64,000 bases of DNA, taken from assembly GCF_013249065.1 (NCBI RefSeq), contig NZ_JABRWQ010000003.1, forward strand, positions 496,001 through 560,000, written 5' to 3'. Numbering within the stretch: position 1 is the stretch's first letter; the number at the start of each line of letters is the position of its first letter. This DNA is from Winogradskyella litoriviva. Lineage in GTDB: Bacteria > Bacteroidota > Bacteroidia > Flavobacteriales > Flavobacteriaceae. This document shows, one piece after another, positions 1-8,878 of the stretch. Under the pieces are notes generated by a model, which was not told where the DNA came from, made no database searches, and was given only the letters and a program-made list of their open reading frames with translations. Made by a program: the position numbers and the translations under genes.

Positions 1-80
1 CAGAAGCCGCGTGCAAATAATTGAATAATTGCTTTAATTCTATAATTAAACTCAAAAGAAAAATATAAATAATTAATTCT

Positions 81-88
81 TACTTTTG
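81..88 (+). promoter_or_regulatory. -7 promoter element of fabD
   Basis: TACTTTTG matches the Bacteroidota -7 consensus TAnnTTTG exactly and ends 20 bases before the fabD start codon. No clear TTG -33 element is seen at the usual distance, so only the -7 box is supported. The bases before it (1-80) are AT-rich and show no recognisable gene. Confidence 0.6.
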
Positions 89-108
89 CAGTACTAAAAT
101 TACAACAA

Positions 109-1002
109 ATGAATGCATATATTTTTCCAGGTCAAGGTGCTCAGTTTTCAGGAATGGGATTAGACCTTTACGAGAACTCACCTTTAGCACAAGAATTATT
201 TGAAAAAGCCAATGATATTTTAGGTTTTCATATTACAGACATTATGTTTGAAGGTTCTGCTGAAGACTTAAAAGAAACGAAAGTTACACAACCAGCAATA
301 TTTTTACATTCAGTAATTTTAGCAAAAACACTTGGGGATAAAATAAAACCAGATATGGTTGCAGGTCATTCTCTTGGGGAATTTTCTGCATTAGTTGCAG
401 CAGGAGCTTTAACTTTTGAAGATGGATTAAAATTAGTTTCGCAACGTGCACAAGCCATGCAAAAAGCATGCGAAATTCAACCTAGTACTATGGCTGCTGT
501 TTTAGGTTTAGATGATGAAATAGTAGAAAAAGTATGTTCTCAAATTGATGGAGTTGTTGTTGCTGCAAATTATAATTGCCCTGGACAATTAGTGATTTCT
601 GGTGATGTTGAAGCCATCAATAAAGCATGTGTAGCAATGAAAGATGCAGGCGCAAGACGCGCTTTAGTTTTACCAGTTGGTGGTGCTTTTCATTCATCTT
701 TAATGGAACCTGCTCGCGAAGAGTTAGCAGCCGCTATTGAAAACACAACATTTAGTAAACCAAATTGCCCAATTTACCAGAATGTAACTGCTACTGCAAT
801 TACAGATGAAAACGAGATTAAAGCCAATTTAATTTCGCAATTAACTGCTCCTGTACGTTGGACACAATCAGTGCAACAAATGGTTAAAGATGGCGCTACA
901 TCCTTTACAGAAGTTGGTCCTGGTAAAGTATTACAAGGCTTAGTTAAAAAAATCCATAGAGAAGCAGAAACAGCTTCAGCTACTTTTGAAACTAATGCTT
1001 AA
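109..1002 (+). CDS. fabD: Malonyl-CoA:ACP transacylase (FabD)
   Basis: FabD transfers the malonyl group from CoA to acyl carrier protein in the cytoplasm, supplying the extender for type II fatty acid synthesis. The 297 residues are the family's usual length. The N-terminal GQGAQ motif (residues 8-12), the nucleophile elbow GHSLGE with Ser88 and the catalytic His195 in GGAFHSS are all visible. The start follows a consensus -7 box at a typical distance. lspA begins 11 bases downstream on the same strand, so the two may be cotranscribed. Nothing looks broken. The identification is secure from these motifs. Confidence 0.96.
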   Translation: MNAYIFPGQGAQFSGMGLDLYENSPLAQELFEKANDILGFHITDIMFEGSAEDLKETKVTQPAIFLHSVILAKTLGDKIKPDMVAGHSLGEFSALVAAGALTFEDGLKLVSQRAQAMQKACEIQPSTMAAVLGLDDEIVEKVCSQIDGVVVAANYNCPGQLVISGDVEAINKACVAMKDAGARRALVLPVGGAFHSSLMEPAREELAAAIENTTFSKPNCPIYQNVTATAITDENEIKANLISQLTAPVRWTQSVQQMVKDGATSFTEVGPGKVLQGLVKKIHREAETASATFETNA

Positions 1003-1013
1003 AACTTACTGCT

Positions 1014-1517
1014 TTGAATAGAAATTTATTCATTACCCTACTTATTATATTTAATATCGCAATTGATCAAATCTCCAAAGTTATTGTTAGAATGACTATG
1101 ATTAAAGGCGGAAAAGGTCAAATCAATGTAATAAAAGATTATTTTCAATTAATTTGGGTTGAAAATAAAGGTGCTTTTTTAGGTATGGGTAGTGAAATGA
1201 ATTCTACACTTAGATTAATTTTCTTATTAATTCTTCCTACTGTAGTTTTATGCTATGTAGTTTATTACATTGTAAAAACTAAAACATTAGACAAATTAAG
1301 TCTAATAGCATTTTGTTGCATTATTGGAGGAGGTATTGCAAATGTTTTTGACCGTATTGTTTTCGGAGAAGTCACTGACTTTTTCTTTATTAATTTAGGT
1401 GGTATTTTTAAAACGGGCATCTTTAATGTTGCTGACCTTTCAGTAACAACCGGAATGGTGATGCTGCTATTCAGTGGGATTTTTACAAATAAGAAAAAAG
1501 AGAATATCTCGGCTTAA
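1014..1517 (+). CDS. lspA: Lipoprotein signal peptidase (LspA)
   Basis: LspA is the inner-membrane aspartyl peptidase that removes signal peptides from prolipoproteins; this window alone encodes several lipoproteins that would need it. The 167-residue protein has four hydrophobic segments, the NKGAFLGMG motif near residues 51-59, and the catalytic Asp pair as Asp122 in VTDFF and Asp141 in FNVAD, at nearly the same positions as in E. coli. The start codon is TTG at 1014; the next Met lies too far in (residue 27), after the first membrane segment begins. Its stop overlaps by four bases the end of the convergent small gene on the minus strand. Confidence 0.94.
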   Translation: MNRNLFITLLIIFNIAIDQISKVIVRMTMIKGGKGQINVIKDYFQLIWVENKGAFLGMGSEMNSTLRLIFLLILPTVVLCYVVYYIVKTKTLDKLSLIAFCCIIGGGIANVFDRIVFGEVTDFFFINLGGIFKTGIFNVADLSVTTGMVMLLFSGIFTNKKKENISA

Positions 1518-1714
1518 CGAGCCAAAATGCAATCCTCACAATCTTTAACTTCTCCGTAATACGTTTCTCTATACTTGTGAAGTGTTTTGTATGGTATACT
1601 TAAAAATTGTTTTTTAATGTAGGTGACATCCGTTAACAAAACACCCATTTTTTTCGTGAAGCGACCTTCTGTTTTGGTCTCTCTTTTAATACTTATCAAT
1701 TTCATGTTTCTCAA
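1514..1714 (-). CDS. Small conserved-looking hypothetical protein with C-terminal CxxC
   Basis: A 66-residue basic protein (53-65 residues if an internal Met is used; Met4 at 1705 is a reasonable alternative start). It has no signal peptide or membrane segment. The C-terminus carries Cys59-x2-Cys62 (KDCEDC), and the middle is rich in Tyr and Lys. Codon use looks like real coding sequence, and it fills the space between convergent lspA and the amidohydrolase, ending four bases inside lspA. I do not recognise a family with a known function. A redox-active or metal-binding CxxC is possible but only a guess. Confidence 0.6.
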   Translation of the reverse strand: MRNMKLISIKRETKTEGRFTKKMGVLLTDVTYIKKQFLSIPYKTLHKYRETYYGEVKDCEDCILAR

Positions 1715-1819
1715 TTATCATTCCATGCAAAGCAACAAAGATTGATAACCAACACCAAGTTAAAAACGTTAAAACCTAATTAAATCCTTAAGTATTATTA
1801 TATATTAAATCAATTCACC

Positions 1820-1852
1820 AATCACTTAACGTATAAGTAGTCTTAAGTGATT
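1820..1852. repeat. 10-bp perfect inverted repeat between two minus-strand genes
   Basis: AATCACTTAA at 1820-1829 and its exact reverse complement at 1843-1852 are separated by 13 bases. It lies just downstream of the amidohydrolase gene (stop at 1883, minus strand) and before the small 1514-1714 gene. There is no T-run after the stem, so it may be a weak terminator, an RNA-stabilising hairpin or a protein site for the small gene. Confidence 0.45.
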
Positions 1853-1882
1853 AAGATGAATATCTCCTAATGAGAAGAATAG

Positions 1883-3160
1883 TTACTTTTTATAAATTAC
1901 ACCTTCTTTCATTACAAAAGTGACATTTTCCATTGTAGAAATTGAAGTTATAGGGTTTTCATTTACCGCAATAATATCTGCGATATAACCCGATTTAATT
2001 TGTCCGATTGCATCGTCTAACTTTAGTAACATAGCATTGGTAGTTGTGGCACTCTGAATGGTTTCCATTGCTGGCATTCCGGCTTCTACCATATATCCAA
2101 ATTCTTTACCATTATCTCCATGATAAAACACTGCAGCATCAGTACCAAAAGCAATACCAACACCAGCCTTATACGCTCTACCAAACATTTTTTGAATTTT
2201 TGGCCCAATATCTAGAGCTTTAGGCACAATAATTTCTGGATAATAGCCATCTATCTGAGCTTTTTCTGAAACAAATTTACCTGCCGTAATGGTTGGTACT
2301 AAATACACATTGTGTTTTTTCATTAACTCCATAGTCTCAGCACTCATTAACGTACCATGCTCAATGGTTTTAACACCTCCTAATATAGCGCGTTGCATGC
2401 CTTCATCTCCATGTGCATGAGCCGCAACATGAAATCCATAATCTTTAGCAGTATCACAAATAGCCTTTATTTCTTCAACTGTAAATTGAGGATTTTGACC
2501 ACTCTTTGCCACACTAAGAACACCACCTGTTGCCGTAATTTTTATTAAATCGGCTCCATTTTTATAACGTTGTCTTACTGCTTTTTTAGCATCTTCTACA
2601 CCGTTAACCACACCTTCTTTAGGACCAGGATTTCCCATTATGCTTTTCTTTGCTCCATTGGTTGGGTCTGCATGTCCACCTGTTGTTGCTAAAGCTTTTT
2701 CGGCTGTAAAAATTCTTGGCCCTTCAATTTTACCTGCATTTATAGCATTTCTAAGGGCTACATTTACACCAGAACCGCCTAAATCTCTAACTGTTGTAAA
2801 GCCACTCATTAAAGTTACTTTAGCATACTTTACCGAATTAAAAGCAATATCTGCATCATTAAGGGTATAATCTTCTAGATAAGATTTAGGATTTGTTTCT
2901 CCTTCAATATGAACATGCATATCAATTAATCCTGGCATTACCGTTTTAGATTTTAAATCTATAGTAATATCCTCTGCATTGTTTGGAGTTACATATCCAT
3001 TTTCTACTGAAATAATTTTTTTACCAGAAACTACAATTGTTTTTTCGCTTAAAACTTTCCCAGATTTAGTGTCTATTAATTTTCCGCAATGGAGATACGT
3101 GCTTTGTGCTGATATGGACAAAGCAGACATAAACACTAAAATTCTGAGTATAGTTTTCAT
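1883..3160 (-). CDS. Secreted amidohydrolase-superfamily enzyme (imidazolonepropionase/prolidase-like)
   Basis: A binuclear-metal hydrolase likely acting on cyclic amide or dipeptide-type substrates outside the cytoplasm. Residues 1-19 form a signal peptide ending ISAQ. The superfamily signature is complete: His82-x-His84 in DMHVH, the bridging Lys207 in LIKITATGG, His248 and His268, and Asp341 in FGTDA. The 425-residue length fits the Xaa-Pro dipeptidase-like group often found in Bacteroidota. galE lies 9 bases upstream on the same strand, so it may be the last gene of the aminotransferase-galE unit. The family is clear; the substrate cannot be read from sequence. Confidence 0.88.
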   Translation of the reverse strand: MKTILRILVFMSALSISAQSTYLHCGKLIDTKSGKVLSEKTIVVSGKKIISVENGYVTPNNAEDITIDLKSKTVMPGLIDMHVHIEGETNPKSYLEDYTLNDADIAFNSVKYAKVTLMSGFTTVRDLGGSGVNVALRNAINAGKIEGPRIFTAEKALATTGGHADPTNGAKKSIMGNPGPKEGVVNGVEDAKKAVRQRYKNGADLIKITATGGVLSVAKSGQNPQFTVEEIKAICDTAKDYGFHVAAHAHGDEGMQRAILGGVKTIEHGTLMSAETMELMKKHNVYLVPTITAGKFVSEKAQIDGYYPEIIVPKALDIGPKIQKMFGRAYKAGVGIAFGTDAAVFYHGDNGKEFGYMVEAGMPAMETIQSATTTNAMLLKLDDAIGQIKSGYIADIIAVNENPITSISTMENVTFVMKEGVIYKK

Positions 3161-3169
3161 AATAAATAA

Positions 3170-4189
3170 TTATTTGTTTCTAATTTTCTGTTCCCATTTC
3201 CAAGCAGAATCCATGGCGTCATCTAATGTCAATTCTGTTTTCCAACCCAATACATTTAGAGCCTTAGAAGTATCTGCGTAAGCCGCAGTTACATCACCTT
3301 CTCTTCTATCTACAATGTTATAATTTAAGGCTTTACCTGAAACTTTTTCAAAAGATTGAATAGCTTCTAAAACAGTACTTCCCTTTCCTGTTCCAAGGTT
3401 ATAAAATTCAAAATTGGTTTCATTATTCTCATTTAATAGACGCTGTAAAGCCACAACATGTGCTTTTGCCAAATCTACAACATGTATATAATCTCTAACA
3501 CAAGTACCATCTGACGTTGGATAATCACCACCAAACACAGAAAGCTGCTCTCTTAATCCTACTCCAGTTTGTGTAATATAAGGCACTAAATTTTGTGGAA
3601 CTCCAATTGGTAATTCACCAATATTTGCTGAAGGATGTGCACCAATTGGGTTAAAATAACGTAATGCAATTGCATTAACATCCTTATTAACCTTGCACGT
3701 GTCTCTTATAATTTCTTCACCAACTTGTTTTGTGTTACCGTAAGGCGATTCGGCTGGTTTAACAGGCGCATTTTCGGTTATTGGTAATTTATCTGCTTGC
3801 CCATAAACTGTACAAGATGAACTGAATATAAAATTCTTTTTACTTAAACCACTTAATTCTTGAAGCATATAAACCAAAGTAGTTATATTATTTTCATAAT
3901 ACATTAATGGTTCTGCAACGCTCTCTCCTACAGCTTTACTCGCTGCAAAATGAATAACACCAACAATATCGTTATGACGCTTAAAAAAGTCTTGAACGTC
4001 TTGTTTTACTTTTAAATCTAGTTTTTCAAAAATTGGCTTTTTATTGGTTATAGCTGTAATTCCATCTAAAACATCAACAGATGAATTTGATAAATTATCT
4101 ATAATAACAACCTCAAAACCTTCATTCTGCAATTCTACAACGGTATGCGACCCAATAAAACCTAAACCTCCTGTTACTAGTATTTTCAT
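3170..4189 (-). CDS. galE: UDP-glucose 4-epimerase (GalE)
   Basis: An extended short-chain dehydrogenase that interconverts UDP-glucose and UDP-galactose with bound NAD. The nucleotide-binding motif GGLGFIGSH sits at residues 7-15; the catalytic Tyr150-x3-Lys154 lies in SPYGNTK with the Ser124/Ser125 region before it (FSSSCTVYG). The 339 residues equal the usual GalE length and the C-terminal substrate-binding segment is present. It is three bases from the aminotransferase gene upstream and 9 from the amidohydrolase downstream, so it is probably in one transcript with them. Its neighbours (a sugar aminotransferase and waaA) suggest use in surface polysaccharide synthesis. Confidence 0.95.
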   Translation of the reverse strand: MKILVTGGLGFIGSHTVVELQNEGFEVVIIDNLSNSSVDVLDGITAITNKKPIFEKLDLKVKQDVQDFFKRHNDIVGVIHFAASKAVGESVAEPLMYYENNITTLVYMLQELSGLSKKNFIFSSSCTVYGQADKLPITENAPVKPAESPYGNTKQVGEEIIRDTCKVNKDVNAIALRYFNPIGAHPSANIGELPIGVPQNLVPYITQTGVGLREQLSVFGGDYPTSDGTCVRDYIHVVDLAKAHVVALQRLLNENNETNFEFYNLGTGKGSTVLEAIQSFEKVSGKALNYNIVDRREGDVTAAYADTSKALNVLGWKTELTLDDAMDSAWKWEQKIRNK

Positions 4190-4192
4190 TTT

Positions 4193-5356
4193 TTACGACT
4201 TGTTATTTATAAAATTAAGAACTGTACTTGTTATAAAATCAATTTGATCATCTTCTAATTCTGTATGCATTGGTAATGAAATAACAGATTTTACAAGTTG
4301 ATTAGTAACTGTAAAGTCAGATTCATTATAACGCTCATCTAAATACGCTTTTTGTCTGTGAAGCGGAATTGGATAATACACACCACATGGAATATTATTT
4401 TCTTGCAAATGTGCCACTAAAGCATCGCGATCAACGTCTTTTAAATTTAAAGTGTATTGGTGAAACACATGGCAATCACAAACATCGCAAATACCATCAT
4501 CACATACATCTCTTCCTGTTGGAATGGTAATTTTTGGATGATTCTTAAATGCTTTATTATATTTTCTGGCAGCATCTCTCCTCTTAGCATTATATGTGTC
4601 TAGGTGTGGTAATTTTGCATCCAATACCGCTGCTTGGATAGAATCTAATCTAGAGTTTACACCTACAACATCATGATGATAACGCTCATACATTCCATGA
4701 TTTACAATACCTCTAATGGTATGTGCTAAATCATCATCATTGGTAAAAATTGCACCACCATCACCATAACAACCTAAATTTTTAGATGGAAAAAATGATG
4801 TGCTCGCAGCATGACCAATAGCACCTGTCTTAGTTTTACTACCATCTTTATGCGTATATTCTGCCCCAATTCCTTGGGCATTATCTTCAATTACATATAA
4901 ATTATGTTCTTTAGCTAAATCCATTATAGCATCCATATTGGCAGGCAAACCAAATAAATGTACAGGAACAATAGCTTTTGTTTTTGGTGTTATTGCTTTT
5001 TTAATCGCTTCTACATCAATGTTAAAAGATACAGGATCCACATCAACTAAAACAGGTGTTAATTGCAATAAAGCGATAACCTCTACAGTTGCCGCAAATG
5101 TAAAATCTGCTGTAATCACCTCATCACCTGACTTTAAACCTAAACCCATCATTGCAATTTGCAAAGCATCTGTACCGTTAGCACAAGGTATTACATGTTT
5201 TACGCCTAAGTAATCTTCTAGATTTTTCTGAAACTGATGTACTTTTGGTCCGTTGATAAATGCCGCACTTTCCATTACTTCTGAAATCGAAGGATCTACA
5301 ACATTTTTTATTTTTGCATATTGACTCTGAAGGTCAACCATTTGAATTTTTTTCAT
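4193..5356 (-). CDS. DegT/DnrJ/EryC1/StrS-family PLP aminotransferase
   Basis: This family transfers an amino group to keto sugars bound to a nucleotide, typically for surface polysaccharide or lipopolysaccharide sugars. The PLP-binding Lys192 lies in FFPSKNLGCYGDGG, with Asp158 in IEDNAQGIGA and the GTDAL phosphate-binding turn (residues 61-65). The 387-residue length is normal. Unusual is a short Cys-rich stretch before the C-terminal HVFHQYTL segment, with Cys285, Cys290, Cys293 and Cys295 and several Asp, where most relatives have a short loop. It heads a probable unit with galE. Exact sugar substrate unknown. Confidence 0.9.
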   Translation of the reverse strand: MKKIQMVDLQSQYAKIKNVVDPSISEVMESAAFINGPKVHQFQKNLEDYLGVKHVIPCANGTDALQIAMMGLGLKSGDEVITADFTFAATVEVIALLQLTPVLVDVDPVSFNIDVEAIKKAITPKTKAIVPVHLFGLPANMDAIMDLAKEHNLYVIEDNAQGIGAEYTHKDGSKTKTGAIGHAASTSFFPSKNLGCYGDGGAIFTNDDDLAHTIRGIVNHGMYERYHHDVVGVNSRLDSIQAAVLDAKLPHLDTYNAKRRDAARKYNKAFKNHPKITIPTGRDVCDDGICDVCDCHVFHQYTLNLKDVDRDALVAHLQENNIPCGVYYPIPLHRQKAYLDERYNESDFTVTNQLVKSVISLPMHTELEDDQIDFITSTVLNFINNKS

Positions 5357-5406
5357 CTTTACGACAACATTTTAGTATATAAATAAATAAGCTTAAAAGC
5401 TCTAAG

Positions 5407-5437
5407 CGAAAGTACGAAATTGTAATGGCTATGACAA
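5407..5437 (-). promoter_or_regulatory. Promoter of the aminotransferase-galE unit
   Basis: Read on the minus strand, TTG (5437-5435) is followed after 20 bases by TACTTTCG (5414-5407), one base off the TAnnTTTG -7 consensus. It lies about 50 bases before the aminotransferase start at 5356. The spacing agrees with other promoters in this window. Confidence 0.5.
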
Positions 5438-5481
5438 CGCAATTAATTGAAAGAAATGTATTTTAGCACAAATATTTATTT

Positions 5482-6720
5482 TTGAAAGGACTCTACTCCA
5501 TAGGAATTTACTTAGCAAGTTTTATCATTAAAATTGCGGCATTATTCAATTCTAAATTGAAGCAAGGTGTTGTTGGCAGAAAAGAAACGATTTCTAAACT
5601 AAAAAACAACATTAAACCTGAAGATAAAACCTTATGGTTTCATTGTGCATCGTTAGGAGAATACGAACAAGGTCTACCTGTTTTTGAAGCTCTAAAAGCT
5701 AAATTCCCAAAGTATAAAGTTATAATTTCATTCTTTTCTCCTTCTGGATATGAGGTAAGAAAAAACACTAAAATAGCAGATGTTGTTGTTTATCTGCCTT
5801 TAGATACTAAAACGAATGCCCAACAATTTTTAGACTTAGTGCATCCGGATTATATTTTGTTTGTTAAATATGAAATTTGGCCTAACTTTTTACACGAAAT
5901 AAAAAAGCGCAACTTAAACGCCTTATTAATTTCGGCCGTTTTCAGAAAAGACCAATCCTTTTTTAAATGGTATGGTAGTTATACTAAATCTGCTTTATTT
6001 GGTTTCCGTCATATTTTTACTCAAGATGAAAACTCAAAGGTTTTACTTCAAAAAATAGGTTATTCTAATACTTCTGTTTCTGGAGATACGCGTTTTGACC
6101 GTGTTTCTAATCAACTAAATACAAAAAACACTGTATCGTTTATTGAAACATTTAAAGATGATAAACTATGTATGGTTTTTGGTAGCACGTGGCCAGAGGA
6201 TGATAAATTATATCTCGATTTTATTAACACTACTAAAAATCCAGAAGTAAAATATATCATTGCGCCTCATAACATAAAAGCAAGTTATGTAGCTTCACTT
6301 AAATCGCAATTAAAGGTTAATACCATTTGCTTTTCTGAATTAGATGACACTAAAAACTTAAAAGACTACCAAGTCTTTATTTTAAATACTATTGGTTATC
6401 TAAGTAAAGTATACAGCTATGCAGACATTGCTTATGTTGGAGGTGGTGCTGGTACAACAGGGTTGCATAATATATTAGAACCAGCTGTATTTGGAATTCC
6501 TATTCTTATTGGAAAGAATTATGAAAAATTTCCAGAGGCAAAAACATTAATAGAATTAGGTGGTGTTACTAGTTTGGCAAGTGCTACAGCTTTCAATTCT
6601 TCTTTTAATGCGCTTATTACAGATAAAGTTTTAAGACAAAACAAAGGCGAAATAACCGCGTCTTTTATTAGAAAAAACAAAGGTGCTGTAAATAAAATTA
6701 TGGCGTATTTTGAGTCTTAG
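5482..6720 (+). CDS. waaA: 3-deoxy-D-manno-octulosonic acid (Kdo) transferase (WaaA/KdtA)
   Basis: WaaA adds Kdo from CMP-Kdo to lipid A precursors at the inner face of the inner membrane. The protein has an N-terminal hydrophobic anchor (about residues 5-22), the acceptor-side HCASLGEYEQG motif with catalytic Glu60, the KYEIWPNFL motif, the VSGDTRFDRV segment and the glycine-rich VGGGAGTTGLHNILEPAVFG sugar-nucleotide region. 412 residues is the expected length. The start codon is TTG at 5482; no ATG in frame would preserve the anchor. It diverges from the aminotransferase gene and converges on alkB two bases after its stop. Confidence 0.93.
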   Translation: MKGLYSIGIYLASFIIKIAALFNSKLKQGVVGRKETISKLKNNIKPEDKTLWFHCASLGEYEQGLPVFEALKAKFPKYKVIISFFSPSGYEVRKNTKIADVVVYLPLDTKTNAQQFLDLVHPDYILFVKYEIWPNFLHEIKKRNLNALLISAVFRKDQSFFKWYGSYTKSALFGFRHIFTQDENSKVLLQKIGYSNTSVSGDTRFDRVSNQLNTKNTVSFIETFKDDKLCMVFGSTWPEDDKLYLDFINTTKNPEVKYIIAPHNIKASYVASLKSQLKVNTICFSELDDTKNLKDYQVFILNTIGYLSKVYSYADIAYVGGGAGTTGLHNILEPAVFGIPILIGKNYEKFPEAKTLIELGGVTSLASATAFNSSFNALITDKVLRQNKGEITASFIRKNKGAVNKIMAYFES

Positions 6721-6722
6721 AA

Positions 6723-7325
6723 TTATAACTCAATTGTTCTAAACGTTAAATTTATTCTCGGTGTTTTTACTTTTTTAGTTGGTGGTAACCTATGCAACCA
6801 ATGGATTTGTGTTTCTCCCTTCATTACCAACAAACTACCTTTTACAAGTTGTATTGAAACGTTTTGTTTTGTCTGCTTATGCTTAAAAGCAAATTTGCGC
6901 TCAGCACCAAAACTTAAGGAGGCGATAGCGCCATTTTTTTTTAAATCTTTTTCACCATCACTATGCCAAGCCATGCCTTCTTCACCAGAGTGATATAAGT
7001 TAAGTAAGCAAGAGTTAAACGTTCCTCCTGTTTTTTGTTCTACTAGTTTTTTAAGTTCTAAAAGTTCTTTATTCCAAGGTAAGGCTGATTTAGTCGTTTT
7101 AGAATAGGTATAATTAAATGGTTTATTTCCATACCAAGCCACTTTGCGTTTTGTAATAATTAATTTTCCAAAAATGATGGCTTTATCGTTTTCCCACTCT
7201 ACATTTTCTAGTAATTTTTCATAATAATCTTGTGCCTGAACTATAGACATTATAGGACCATAATAATATACTTCTCCATCGAATGGTAAACGGTTTGCGG
7301 TTAATTCAGTATTAAATAAGTCCAT
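6723..7325 (-). CDS. alkB: AlkB-family 2-oxoglutarate/Fe(II) dioxygenase (DNA/RNA demethylase)
   Basis: Oxidative repair of N-alkylated bases in DNA or RNA. The metal triad is His121-x-Asp123 in MAWHSDGE and His178 in HWLHRLP; the 2-oxoglutarate and family-defining arginines are Arg190 and Arg196 in PRINLTFR. The 200-residue size and the WLHRLPPTKKVKTPR segment resemble the short ALKBH2-like group common in Bacteroidota rather than E. coli AlkB. It overlaps nothing and ends two bases from the convergent waaA. The M20 peptidase gene lies 8 bases upstream, so both may be read from one promoter. Confidence 0.93.
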   Translation of the reverse strand: MDLFNTELTANRLPFDGEVYYYGPIMSIVQAQDYYEKLLENVEWENDKAIIFGKLIITKRKVAWYGNKPFNYTYSKTTKSALPWNKELLELKKLVEQKTGGTFNSCLLNLYHSGEEGMAWHSDGEKDLKKNGAIASLSFGAERKFAFKHKQTKQNVSIQLVKGSLLVMKGETQIHWLHRLPPTKKVKTPRINLTFRTIEL

Positions 7326-7333
7326 TCTTCTAT

Positions 7334-8656
7334 TTAAAATTTAGAATTAACTAATCTATACATTAAAACTGCCGTTATTTTTGCCTGTGTTGCCACAGTA
7401 TTTAAATTGCCAGACTCCTTAATAGTATGGTCACCACCTCCTCCTGTAAGTCCTAGACCATCAATAGCCATATCTACATATGCAGATGTAAAAGAGATAT
7501 CTGCTGCACCAGCATTTCTTGGATTTACGGCAGTTACAGTGCCAAAACCTAAATCTTCGCTAACCGTATTAAAATAACCTAAAAGCTTGGTATTCCCTTC
7601 CGTCAACGATAAAGGTGGATAACCACCAGGTGAAAATTCTAATATAGCATTTGTTTGCGGATAATTTTCTGAAACAATATTCTGCATGGTCGTTTTTGCT
7701 TTTTCTAACTGCTCTAAAGAAACCGCTCTTAAATCACCACGAACAATCGATTCTTGTGAGACTACATTGGTTTTACCAAACGCATGTCCACCTGTTCCGT
7801 CATCATCTTGCTTTATTTTAGTACCTCCAATTATAAAACCTGGATTAAACGTTAAATCTTTCTCTTTTGCTAATTGAAGATAAAACTCATTTAGTATTCT
7901 TGAAGTTTCATAAATAGCACCTGTACCAATTTTATCTGTAAACACTTGCGAAGAATGGGCTGGTTTGCCAGTAACCGTTAGCTTCCAATCGGTAGAACCT
8001 CTTCTGGCAACTACTATAGTTTTAGGGTTATTATCTCCGTTTTCAAAACCTAAAGCTATATCTGCTTTTTTCGCAGCTTCAATTAAATCCTTTTTTGAAA
8101 GCTCTAAAGGTTTTCCACTTTTTTCTTCATCACCAGTCATAATAATTTCAATAGACATATCATCTAAAACACCAGCTTCCTTTAAGGCCTTCATGGTTAA
8201 AATAATTATAACATCGCCTCCCTTCATGTCTGCAACACCAGGACCTTTCATTATAGAATCGTTTTGCATGGTGTATTCTTGCAACGGACTATCTAATTCA
8301 AAAACAGTATCTAAATGACCTATCATTAAAAACTTTGGTCCTTTCTTTCCTTTTCGGGTAGCAATTAAATGACCTGCTCTCCCATAAGCTTCGCCATTAG
8401 TTAATTGTGTTGTAAAACCTAGTTTATCTAATTCTTTTTTAAAGAGTTCACCAACTTCCATGACACCTTTAAAATTCATGGTGCCACTATTAATATTGAC
8501 AGCTGTTTTAATTAATTCAATAGCATTATCAGAATACCTATCTACTGCTTTAATTATTTTTTGTTCCTTCCTAATGTTTTGAGAAAATCCAAAAAAAGAA
8601 ATGCATAAAAATGCTCTAATGACTAAATTTTTGTAATTGAAGGTTGATATATACAT
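7334..8656 (-). CDS. Secreted M20-family metallopeptidase (glutamate carboxypeptidase-like)
   Basis: A zinc-dependent exopeptidase of the M20/CPG2 type that removes C-terminal residues from small peptides. A hydrophobic signal-like segment (about residues 10-25, ending FGFSQ) suggests export to the periplasm. The cocatalytic metal site is visible as His114-x-Asp116 in IGHLDT, Asp143 in GVADMKGG, Glu177/Glu178 in GDEEKSG and the late His in GGGDHT. The dimerisation insert lies between. 440 residues is typical. The first Met gives a 9-residue lead before the hydrophobic core; a shorter start is possible but none is clearly better. Confidence 0.88.
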   Translation of the reverse strand: MYISTFNYKNLVIRAFLCISFFGFSQNIRKEQKIIKAVDRYSDNAIELIKTAVNINSGTMNFKGVMEVGELFKKELDKLGFTTQLTNGEAYGRAGHLIATRKGKKGPKFLMIGHLDTVFELDSPLQEYTMQNDSIMKGPGVADMKGGDVIIILTMKALKEAGVLDDMSIEIIMTGDEEKSGKPLELSKKDLIEAAKKADIALGFENGDNNPKTIVVARRGSTDWKLTVTGKPAHSSQVFTDKIGTGAIYETSRILNEFYLQLAKEKDLTFNPGFIIGGTKIKQDDDGTGGHAFGKTNVVSQESIVRGDLRAVSLEQLEKAKTTMQNIVSENYPQTNAILEFSPGGYPPLSLTEGNTKLLGYFNTVSEDLGFGTVTAVNPRNAGAADISFTSAYVDMAIDGLGLTGGGGDHTIKESGNLNTVATQAKITAVLMYRLVNSKF

Positions 8657-8811
8657 ATGTTTATAATATTGTAAATGTTATGGTTGGCAAATATTATTTC
8701 AATTAAAAGAAGAAAAGGATCAAAAGAATCTTAAAAAATAGTCTTAAAAATAGTCCAAACTCATATTTGCATACGTATATACAAAAATTGTGCGCAGAAT
8801 AATTAAAAAAT

Positions 8812-8844
8812 TTTGTTAAAATTACTTTGAAATTAGTATTTTCG
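8812..8844 (+). promoter_or_regulatory. Promoter of the Ala-rich lipoprotein gene
   Basis: TTTG at 8812-8815, 21 bases, then TATTTTCG at 8837-8844, one base off TAnnTTTG. It ends 34 bases before the lipoprotein start at 8879. This matches the -33/-7 layout of the primary Bacteroidota sigma factor. Confidence 0.55.
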
Positions 8845-8878
8845 TACATTAACTAAAATTAACACTAAAACTATTAAA

